From Motilibacter aurantiacus (GTDB lineage Bacteria > Actinomycetota > Actinomycetes > Motilibacterales > Motilibacteraceae): DNA of 64,000 nt. The first letter of the stretch is position 1. Every line of letters begins with the position of its first letter. Below the pieces are notes generated by a model that saw only the letters and a list, made by a program, of their open reading frames with translations, made no database searches and was not told the DNA's origin. Below are positions 50,445 to 64,000 of the stretch, in pieces. The stretch spans positions 715,520 to 779,519 of the forward strand of contig NZ_JAANNO010000001.1 of the NCBI RefSeq assembly GCF_011250645.1, written 5' to 3'. The position numbers were made by a program, and so were the translations under genes.

Positions 50445-53400
50445 GCCCGCACCTGCCCCGTCCCGGGCGCGTCGGCGCCCGCCGCGAGGCGGAGCACGAG
50501 CCCCGCCGGGGTGCGTGCGGCGTACAGGTCGCGCAGGCCGATCTGCGCGTCGTCGAGCCGGCGCAGCCGGGTCACGAGCTCGATGGCGTCGATGGAGTCA
50601 CCGCCCAGTTGGAAGAAGTCGTCGTGCAGCCCGATGGCCTGGCGCCCGAGGGTCGACTCCCAGAGCTCGACCATCCGCCGTTCCTCGGGCCGGGTCGGGG
50701 GGACGTACGGCGCGGTGGCCGTGGTCGCCAGTGCGCCGAGCTGGCGCTCGAGGGTCTTGCGGTCGACCTTGCCGTTGCCCGACAGCGGAAGCGCGGGCAG
50801 CTCGGCGACGACCAGCGGCACCATGTACGCCGGCAGGATCGGGGCGAGGAACTCGGGGAGGTCGACCTCCCCGTCCGTGCCCTCGGCCCGCACCCAGGCG
50901 CATGCCAGCCGCTTGTCGGCCAGCTTGTCCCCGAGCGCGAGGACGGTCGTCTCCGCGACGGCGGGGTGGCGCAGGATCGCGCGCTCGACCTCTCCCGCCT
51001 CCACGCGGTAGCCGCCGATCTTGAGCTGGAAGTCCGACCGGCCGAGGAACTCGATGTTGCCGTCCGACATCAGCCGGCCGAGGTCCCCCGTGCGGTAGAG
51101 CCGCTCGCCGCTGACGGGGTGGCGCACGAACGCGGCGTCGGTCAGCTCCGCCGAGCCCCAGTAGCCGAGCGCCAGCCCCACACCCCTGATGTACAGGTCA
51201 CCCGTCACCCACGGGGGAGCCGGGCGCAGGTCTGCGTCCAGGACGACGACGTCCTGGTTCTTCATGCCCTTGCCGTAGGGGACGCTGTTCCACGCCGGGT
51301 CGACCACCGTGACCGGGTACGTGATCGACCAGATCGAGGCCTCGGTCGCGCCCCCGAGGCTGTGCAGCTCGGCCTTGGGGCACCTCTCCCAGGCTGCGGC
51401 CGGGAGCCCCAGCGGGATCCAGTCGCCGCTGAGCAGGACGACGCGCAGCTCCGGGCAGGGCGCGTCCAGGGCGCCGACGAAGAGGTTGAACAGCGCCGGC
51501 ACGGTGTTCCACACGGTGACGCCGTGCCTGGTGACGAGGTCGATCTGGTGCAGCGGGTCGAGCCGGCGTGCCGGGTCCGGCACCACGAGCGCGCCACCGG
51601 CTGCGAGCAGCCCGAAGACGTCGTAGACGGAGAGGTCGAAGCTCAACGAGGACAGCGCGAGCACCCGGTCGGCCGGGCCGACGCCGTAGCGCTCGTTGAC
51701 GTCGACGATCGTGTTGAGCGCCCCCCGGTGGTCGATCATGACGCCCTTGGGCACGCCGGTCGAGCCGGACGTGAAGATGACGTACGCCAGGTCCTCCGCG
51801 CGCACGGTGTGCGACCGCAGCGCGTCCGCGGAGCCCGTGTCCACGTCGTCGACCGTGAGCACCGTCCCGGGGAAGACCTCCGCCAGCCGGTCACGCATCC
51901 ACGGCTGGGTCAGCAGGCATCGCACGCCCGCGAGCTCGGTGATCGTCAGCAGCCGCTCGGCCGGGGTGTCCGCATTGAGCGGGAGGTACGCCCCCACCGC
52001 CACCGTGCCGAGCACGGCCGCGGTCTGCTCCCAGCCCGGCTCCATCATCACCGCCACGGGCTCGCCCGCCCGGACGCCGTGGGCGCGCAGGGCCGCGGCC
52101 ACACCGCCGGCGCGGGAGGCGAGCTCGGCGTACGTCAGCGTCCGGGTCGGCGAGATCACGGCGTCGGCGTGCGGCGTGGCCTCGAGCGAGGCAAGGAACG
52201 GGTCGAGCAGCGTCCCGGCCGGCACGTCCGCGATCTCCAGCGGCGCCGGGGCCTCGAGCGCAGCCGGCCCGTCCCACGCCGCCGGGTCACCGGCGAGCCG
52301 GTGCAGCAGAGCGACCCACTCGGCGAACATCGCCTCGACGAAGCCCTCGGGGTAGACGTCGAGCACGACGTCCCAGTTGCAGCGCAGGTCCTCGCCCTGC
52401 GCCTCCCAGATGCCCGCGTCCAGCCACACCTGCGACGTCTGCGTGACCCCGAGCTCCGGCTGGTGCCGGACCGGGAAGCTGGAGTCGGGCATGGGGATGC
52501 CGAGGGCGCTGGTGAACACGACCGGGAAGTGGGCAGCGCCCGGGCTGTTGTGGTGGCGGGCGTACTCGCGCAGCACCCGCACGCCGCTCATGTCGTTCTC
52601 CTCGAGGACCTCCCACAGGTCACGCTGGATTCGACGGGCGGCCTCGACGAAGGCCGGCCGGTCGGCGAGGTCGACGGGCAGGAGCGTGAGCGAGGTGAAC
52701 TCGCCAGCCACCTGGTCGACCTGGGGGTGGAAGGGCTTGCGGTTGAGGAAGGTGAGGTTGAGCGAGAAGCGCGGGTCCTGCACGCGCCCCGCGAGCACCT
52801 GCGCGTACGCCGTGAGGCAGACGCCGCTCGGGGTGAGCCCGTGCTTTCCCGCAGCGCGCTTCAGTGACTCCCAGACCTCCTTCGGCACCCGGGCGTGCAG
52901 CCGGGTGAACCGCGGCTCCTGCAGCTCGTCGGGGCGGCGGGCCATCGGAAGGCCGGGGGCGCCGGGCAGGGTGGGGATGCGCCGGTCCCAGTACGCCTTC
53001 GTGCGCGCGAACCGCTCGCTCTGCTCGAACTGCCGGTCCGCGAGGACGTAGTCGCGGAACGAGAACTCGAGCTCCGGGAGCGGGAGGCCGTCGTAGATCA
53101 TGGCCAGCTCGCGGAGCACGAGCGTGAAGCTGGCCGCGTCGAGCAGCAGGGCATCGGTGCTGAAGTGCAGCACCTGCACGTCGCCGGGGAGCAGGCTGAT
53201 GCGGATGTCGAAGTTCGGCCAGCGCGTCATGTCGAGCTTCTGGTGGGACAGCTCGTCACGCACGTGCTGCAGGCCGGCGTCGATCTCCTCCTGCGCGGCC
53301 TCGCGCAGGTCGTGGACGCGCGGGACGTAGTCGGGCACCTCGCGCAGGATCTGCTGCCCGCCGTGGTCCAGGACGACCGCTCGCATCATCTCGTGCCGCT

Positions 53401-56400
53401 CGATCACCTGGTTGAGCGCGCGGGTGAGGCGGTCGACCTGCAGCCCCTCCGACTGCAGCTCGTCGTAGCTGTGGGTCGAGACGCCGCTGAACTCGAACGC
53501 CCCGTCCCGCCCGAGCCAGTAGGCCTGCTGCACGTCGGTGAGCGGGAACGGGTCGTGGCGGTGCTCGGGGTCCGGCTCCACGAGCGGCACTGGGCGGTCG
53601 TCCGCGGGCGTGTGCAGCGCGGCGACCCGCTGCACGAGGCCCTCGACGGTCGGGGAGTCGAAGAGCTCCCCCACGCGCAGCCGCACGCCGATCTCGCGGT
53701 GCACCCGACTGAGCAGGTCGAGCGCGGTGAGCGAGTGGCCGCCCAGGGCGAAGAAGCTCTCGTCCACGCCGACGTCGTCGAGCCCCAGCACCGCACCGAA
53801 GAGGGCGGCCATCGCCTCCTCCTCCGCGGTCCGCGGCAGCACGCGCTCACGCCGCGACCGCGGGACCTCCAGCTGCGACAGCCGGGCGCGGTCGACCTTG
53901 CCGCTGGGCAGGTAGGGCAGCTCGTCCGTGAGCAGCAGCTCGGGCACCAGCGCGCCGGGAAGCCGCTGCACGAGCCGCTGCCGCCAGGACGCGGCGTCGG
54001 CGGCCCGGACGTCGGGCACCACCCACGCCACGAGCCTCGCGTCCTCCGCCGTGCCGGAGACCAGCGCAGCGGCCTCCCGCACGCCGGGCAGGGCGCGTAC
54101 CGCCTGCTCGACCTCGCCCAGCTCGATGCGGACGCCACGCAGCTTGACCTGGTCGTCGTTGCGGCCGAGCAGCACCAGGTCCCCGTCCTCGTTCCGGAAT
54201 CCCAGGTCCCCCGTCTGGTAGACGCGCTGCTCGACGCCCGCCGGGGCCGCCGTCGAGAAGCGCGACTCGTCGGCACTGACGTACCCGGCGCCGAGCCCCC
54301 GCCCGCCGACGACCAGTTGGCCCGCGACACCGGGCGGCACCAGCCGGCCGGCGGCGTCGACGACGTAGACCTCGCAGTTCGGCAGGGGCCGCCCGATCGG
54401 CATCCTGGCGCCTGCGACCCCCTCCTCGGGGACGCGGAAGATCGTGCTGTCGACCGTCGCCTCCGCCACGCCGTACGTGTTGAAGAGCGCGGTGCCGGGG
54501 GCGAGCACGTCGCGCCGCCATTCGGCGGCCTCTGCCGGGGCCCACGCCTCGGACGCCACGACGAGGTTGCGGATGTCGAGCCGTCGTCCGCGGCGCGCCA
54601 GCTCCGCCACGAGCCGGCGGAACACGCTGGGCACGAACTCGGCGAAGTCGAAGGACCGCCCGTGCACCAGGTCGGCGAAGCGGGAGGGGTCTGCGGCGGC
54701 CTCGGCCTCCACCACGCGCAGGTGCCCACCCGTGCCGAGCGCGCGGGCCACGTCACCGTAGAAGACGTCGAAGCTGCTGCCGGCGAGTTGGAGGCACTCC
54801 GGCGCGTCGAGCTCGAAGGCAGAACTCCAACTCCTGAGCATCGCTGCATAGGAGGCGTGCGGGACACGCACTCCCTTCGGCCTGCCGGTCGAGCCGCTGG
54901 TGTAGACGAGGTACGCGTCGGCACCGGCCCGGCTCCGCGCCACCGGGGCGGCCGGCAGCTCGGAGAGGATCAGTACCCGGCGTCCGCCCTCGGCGAGCTC
55001 GAACCGCTCGAGCACGTGCGTGCGCTCGGTCAGCACGGGTGCGTCGGCGTCGTCGGCCATGGCCCGCAGGCGCCCGACCGGCAGTGCCGGGTCGAGCACG
55101 AGGCAGGCCTTGCCTGCCTTCCACACGCCGAGCAGTGCCGCGAACAGGGCCGCCGAGCGCGGCAGCATCACGGCGACGACCGGCGCGTCGCGAAGGCTGT
55201 CGAGCACCTGGTCGCGGACGCGGTCGCTGAGCGCGGCGAGCTCGGCGTAGCCGACGGTCCGGTCCGCGTCGGTGACGGCCGGGGCCTGCGGCGCACGCCG
55301 GGCGGCGGCCTCGAACGCGTCCACGACGCTCGCGTGCACCGGCTCGAGCACCGGCCCGCGGGAGCGGGCGATCACCTCCTCACGCTGGGCCGGGCCCAGC
55401 AGCGGCAGGTCGCGCAGCCGGCTCGCGGGGTCGGCGGCCATGGCGGCGACGAGGCCGCGGTAGGAGTCGGCCAGGCTCTGCACGGTGGCTCGCGAGTAGC
55501 GCCGGGTGTCGTACTCGAGGAGCAGCCGGACGCCGTCGTTCTCCTCGACCACGTCGAGCGAGAGGTCGAACTTGGAGGTGCCGAAGTCGAGATCGAGGTA
55601 GTCCGCGCGCAAGCCCCCGACCGGCGCGAGGTCGACCGCCGGCTGGAAGGTGAACAGGGTCTGGAACACCGGGTGCACGCCGGCCGACCGCACCGGGTTC
55701 GTGAGCTCGACGATGCGGTCGAACGCCACGTCCTCGTGGGCGAAGGCGTCGAGGCTGGAGGCCGCGACGGCGCGGAGCAGCTCGCGCACCGTCATGGCGC
55801 CGTCGAGCCGGATGCGCAGCGGGATCGTGTTGACGAACGTCCCGATCAGCTGGTGGGTCGTGCTGTCGGACCGGCCCGAGACCGGGGTCCCCACGACGAT
55901 GTCGTCCTGGCCCGACCGCTGCTGCAGCAGCACGTCGAAGACGGCGAGCGCCGCGGCGAAGGGGGTGGCGCCCTCGGCCCGGGCCGCCGCGACCAGCGGC
56001 TGCCACTCCGGCCCGCGAAGCTCGGCGACCAGCAAGCCCCCCTCCGGCCCGACGGGCGCCGCCGGGCCCTCCACGCTGAGCCGGAGCGGGCCGCCCGGGT
56101 CGCGCAGGTAGTCGACCCAGAAGCGCTCGTCGGCGCTCGGGCCCGGCTCCTCGCCGCGCAGCGAGTCGATCTGCCGGCGCAGCTCGTGGCGGGCGCGCTC
56201 CCACTGCGCGTAGTCGGGGTACTGCCACTCCAGCGGCTCGAGCTGCTGTCCGTCGAGCAGCCGCAGCAGCTCGCCGAGGAAGACCTTGAGCGACCAGCCG
56301 TCGAAGACGATGTGGTGGAACGACAGCACGAGGTAGCTGCGCCCCGCCGCCTGCCGCACCAGGAGCGCCCGCCACAACGGCAGCCTCGAGATGTCGAAGG

Positions 56401-56804
56401 GGCGCCGGACGAACCCGGCGGCGAGCGCGGTCACCCCCGCCTCGTCGGCGGGGCCGTCCACCACCTCGAGCTCGGGCGCGTACGCCGGCTCGACCTCCAG
56501 CCGGGGCGGGTCACCCACGACCCGCGTCCGGAGGATCTCGTGCCGCCGCGCGATCGTGCCGAGCGCGGCCCGGAGCTCCTCGACGTCGACCGCTCTGCTG
56601 AGCCGGAAGTAGCCGGGGATGTTGTAGCTGGCGTCCTGCTCACCGGTCCGGGCGAGGTACCAGAGCCGCTGCTGCGCCGGCGACAGGGGCACGGCGTCCG
56701 GCCGCGGCGCCGAGCGCAGCGCCTGGAGCCGGGTGCCGTAGAGCGCGTCGAGGACGGCCGTCCGCTTGGCCGGGTCGAGCGCCCGCAGGCGCGTGAGGAA
56801 GGTG

Positions 56805-56815
<11 letters not shown>
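50441..56815 (-). CDS. NRPS, C-A-PCP-Cy-A-PCP (basic amino acid, then cysteine heterocycle)
   Basis: 2124 aa. C (~40-470) has HHIVFDG intact. A1 (~475-990) has FDVFYGD...; the eye-read code is D-V-G-E-V-A-T-V-D, close to the ornithine code DVGEIGSVD. PCP1 is FFALGGHSLTAL (~1027). Cy (~1080-1530) has FPLTDVQQAYWLGR, DALLLDAAS (DxxxxD of cyclization domains, ~1222), NLTFLNRKPFHP, VVFTSALG and QVWLDAG...W. A2 (~1540-2030) has FDLSVYD and SLGGATEASIW; its code is D-L-Y-N-L-S-L-I-W, that of cysteine. PCP2 is FFQLGGDSIDAI (~2072). There is no epimerization, oxidation, TE or reductase domain. The product is expected to be acyl-(Orn-like)-thiazoline. It starts 11 nt inside the PKS end (coupled). Confidence 0.93.
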
Positions 56816-62147
<5,332 letters not shown>

Positions 62148-62242
62148 CACAATGGGGGCGGAAGGCAGCACTGTGATACGCACGAGCGGGCACGCCCGGC
62201 GCAACAGGTGTCAGAGGTACGGGCGGCGCGCCCGCAGGGAGG

Positions 62243-63169
62243 TCAGCTCCGGCCGGAGGAGGCGAGCCCCGCGCTCTGGACCGTGAGCGTCACGGCCTCC
62301 TTGAGCGGCGTCGCGGCTTCACCGAAGGCGGCTGCGTACTTCGAGCTGTCGGCGACGTGCGGGGACGTGTACGTGTAGAAGGTCTCCTTGAGCGCCTTCA
62401 TCGTCGGGTTGAAGAGGCTCATCAGGTTCATGACCGCGGGGCCCGCGATACGGAACTTCGGTTGTGCGCCCAGCACCTCGCCGAACGCCGTCATCAGCTC
62501 GCGGTGGGTGGTCGGCTCCTGCATGGGCGCGTGCCATACCTGGCCGAGCGCCGAGTCCGACGAGGCGACATTGACCATCGCGCGGGCGAAGTCGTCGATG
62601 TATGTCATGGTGTGCGGCTGGTCGACCGAGCCGAGCGCGGGCACCGGCTTCCCGGCGGCCAGAGCGGCGAGCTCGGAACGGCCGGCCATCGAGGTCTCGA
62701 CCCCGGGCCCGTAGAACGACGCGCCGCGGACGACAGCGGTACGCAGGCCGGGCGCATCGAGCACGCGCCGGTCCAACCGCTTGCGCAGCGCGCCCTTCGG
62801 CCCGGTGGCGAGCTCGGGGGAGGCCTCGGTGAGCGTGCCCTGCTGCGGGCCGTAGGCGTACAGGTTGCTCGCGAAGACGAGGGTCTTGCCGCTGTCGCGC
62901 AGCCCGTCGAGCAAGCCTCCCACCAGCGCGTCGAACTCCTCCACCCAGCTGGTCAGCGGCGGAGCAGCGCACAGGTGCACCACCTCGCAGTCCGCGGCCA
63001 CGGCGCGCACCTGCTCCGCGTCGCTCGCGTCCAGCTGCCGCCACTCGGCGCCCAGGCCCTCGACCCGGTTGCGGGACGCGGCAACCACCGGGATGCCGCG
63101 CGTGCGCAGCTCCTCGACCACGCGGCGTCCGAGCGGCCCGAGACCGATGACCAGCTGCTGGTTGTTCAA
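62243..63169 (-). CDS. NAD(P)-dependent SDR/epimerase-like tailoring enzyme
   Basis: 308 aa from TTG 63169, which has GGGAGC 6 nt upstream and gives MNNQQLVIGLGPLG; an ATG at 63202 would add 11 residues without a ribosome site. Extended-SDR Rossmann motif LVIGLGPLGRRVVEEL, VVHLCAAP, FASNLYAYGPQQG (substitutes for the YxxxK region), RGASFYGPGVETSM. The catalytic Tyr/Lys pair is not clear, so it may be a non-canonical reductase or NmrA-like. It is first in the operon, 95 nt before the PKS, so it probably acts on the product or precursor. Confidence 0.82.
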   Translation of the reverse strand: MNNQQLVIGLGPLGRRVVEELRTRGIPVVAASRNRVEGLGAEWRQLDASDAEQVRAVAADCEVVHLCAAPPLTSWVEEFDALVGGLLDGLRDSGKTLVFASNLYAYGPQQGTLTEASPELATGPKGALRKRLDRRVLDAPGLRTAVVRGASFYGPGVETSMAGRSELAALAAGKPVPALGSVDQPHTMTYIDDFARAMVNVASSDSALGQVWHAPMQEPTTHRELMTAFGEVLGAQPKFRIAGPAVMNLMSLFNPTMKALKETFYTYTSPHVADSSKYAAAFGEAATPLKEAVTLTVQSAGLASSGRS

Positions 63170-63912
63170 CGTGTTGCTCCCGTGCGAGAGGTCGGATGGC
63201 ATGAGCGAGCGCGACCAGGCGCGCCACGCATCGCGTGTCGAGCTGTCCAGGAACGACGATCAGGGCATCTCGACGGAAGCGCATGTTGCGCATTCGCGTT
63301 CAGGGGAATCGACATTGCGGACGACGCGGGCCCGGCACCTGGCAGGCCGGCCGACCGAGAGGCCGGCGGGACGAGCACCCTTCCCAGTGCTTCCACGACC
63401 GCCCGAGCGGCCACCGTACCCATTGCCGCACTTCTGAACAAGGGGTGCTCACCCCCCAATCCCGGCCAGTCGTAGATCTTTCCGGTCACGTCTCGCCGCC
63501 TACGGTCGTAAAGGAGCCGTCCGACCCATGCTTGATGCATCGACTTTCAGGCAGCGGACACAGGTGGCGCCCGTCCGGGACGCTGCCCGGCATCGCCCGC
63601 CGGCTCCGCCCGCGCCCAGGCCCGGTCAACTCAGCCATCCATAGTTGGCCGAAGACATCTACACCGATGAAAGGTGCATGTATCAGCGGTGAACTGATCG
63701 GTCTCTCCCCGAACGGCACCCGGAATTCCGGAGCCATTGCGTGGCGCGGGTGCGCCGGAAGTGCAAGCATGCCCCCCGTCGCCCGTCCCTCCGCCACGCC
63801 CGCACGACCTGCGGGCGCGGTCACGTGGCCCGGTCGCCGGCCCGTCCGGCCGGCGTGAGGACGCGGCCGGAACGCAAGGCTCCGTCTCCTTCTTCAGACA
63901 AGGACTTGCTGC
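63170..63912. other. Upstream control region of the biosynthetic operon
   Basis: 743 nt without a convincing gene. It contains GCGCA-TGT-TGCGC (63279-63291), a perfect CCGGAATTCCGG palindrome (63720-63731) and an ATCAG/CTGAT dyad (63682-63698). Locally the GC content falls (around 63640-63720), as in regulatory regions. It separates the minus-strand operon from the divergent exported protein. Confidence 0.5.
63720..63731. promoter_or_regulatory. 12-bp perfect palindrome
   Basis: CCGGAATTCCGG, ~180 nt upstream of the exported-protein start at 63913. Possible operator; the regulator is unknown. Confidence 0.3.
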
Positions 63913-64000
63913 ATGCTTCGACTTCGAACACCGCTGCTGGCCATGGGCGCAGGCGCGCTCGCCGTCGCGGGAGTGCTGTCCGCGCCGGCCGCAGGGGCCG
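63913..64000 (+). CDS. Exported protein, 3' partial (signal peptide only)
   Basis: ATG 63913 has AAGGA 8 nt upstream. The 29 visible residues (MLRLRTPLLAMGAGALAVAGVLSAPAAGA) are a Sec signal peptide ending in an AxA-like site. The mature protein runs off the window, so its function is unknown. Confidence 0.75.
   Translation, partial: MLRLRTPLLAMGAGALAVAGVLSAPAAGA

Noticed and set aside
63235-63858. 207-codon plus-strand frame upstream of the exported protein
   Set aside because: Composition (Arg, Pro, His, Ser-rich), no ribosome site and no recognisable motif; a regulatory region is likelier.

Overview
The window is very GC-rich chromosomal DNA from an actinomycete. The support is many GTG/TTG starts, several leaderless starts behind TAnnnT -10 boxes, ECF sigma/anti-sigma pairs with zf-HC2 domains, a topA-tmk-holB block with the actinobacterial transporter/dTMP-kinase fusion and a lysine-tailed TopA, ROK/MarR/ArsR regulators and SpoIIE-type phosphatases. 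The genus cannot be fixed from this sequence. I see no insertion sequence, phage gene or CRISPR array.

Layout. 1-5.5 kb: secreted proteins, folA-thyA, and a divergent ECF sigma factor and His-rich membrane anti-sigma factor next to copC. 5.5-8.3 kb: an MFS drug exporter translationally coupled to a MarR repressor with its palindromic operators, then a second MarR gene. 8.3-11.7 kb: a signalling operon (receiver-PP2C phosphatase, CHASE3 histidine kinase, Rcp1-like receiver) with coupled starts. 11.8-18.5 kb: a BBE flavoprotein oxidase, a Pro/Ser-tailed exported protein, and two exported hydrolases (one with CBM2, one probably with FIMAH) in one operon facing a divergent ROK regulator. 19.8-24.6 kb: a PRC-barrel/DUF2382 stress protein, pta, and an exported purple-acid-phosphatase-like enzyme with a candidate PHO box. 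24.9-27 kb: a NicO-type nickel/cobalt transporter operon behind a Nur-box-like site. 27-34 kb: a sensory region with a bacteriophytochrome-PP2C phosphatase, a cyclic-nucleotide-binding protein, a CBS protein and an EAL-DICT-LOV-GGDEF protein. 34-37.6 kb: a YrdC-like protein, an ArsR/SRPBCC pair with a near-ideal operator, and a second sigma/anti-sigma pair. 37.8-47 kb: tRNA-Thr(CGU), a TAP-type lipoprotein peptidase and the holB-tmk-topA housekeeping block. 47.3-49.6 kb: a second DHA2 exporter and a DUF1707 protein.

49.6-63.2 kb (minus strand) is a compact biosynthetic operon: SDR-family protein, type I PKS (KS-AT-DH-KR-ACP), NRPS (C-A-PCP-Cy-A-PCP) and a type II thioesterase. By eye, the second A domain carries the cysteine code and follows a genuine heterocyclization domain. 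The first A domain has an ornithine-like code. The line has no thioesterase or reductase release domain. It should make a polyketide-(basic amino acid)-thiazoline. This, together with the red-light and blue-light receptor region, is the most interesting content. The right edge holds the signal peptide of another exported protein running off the window.

Most convergent gene pairs are closed by long, near-perfect GC hairpins, listed as terminators. Residue numbers and adenylation codes were read by eye and are approximate unless a motif is quoted.
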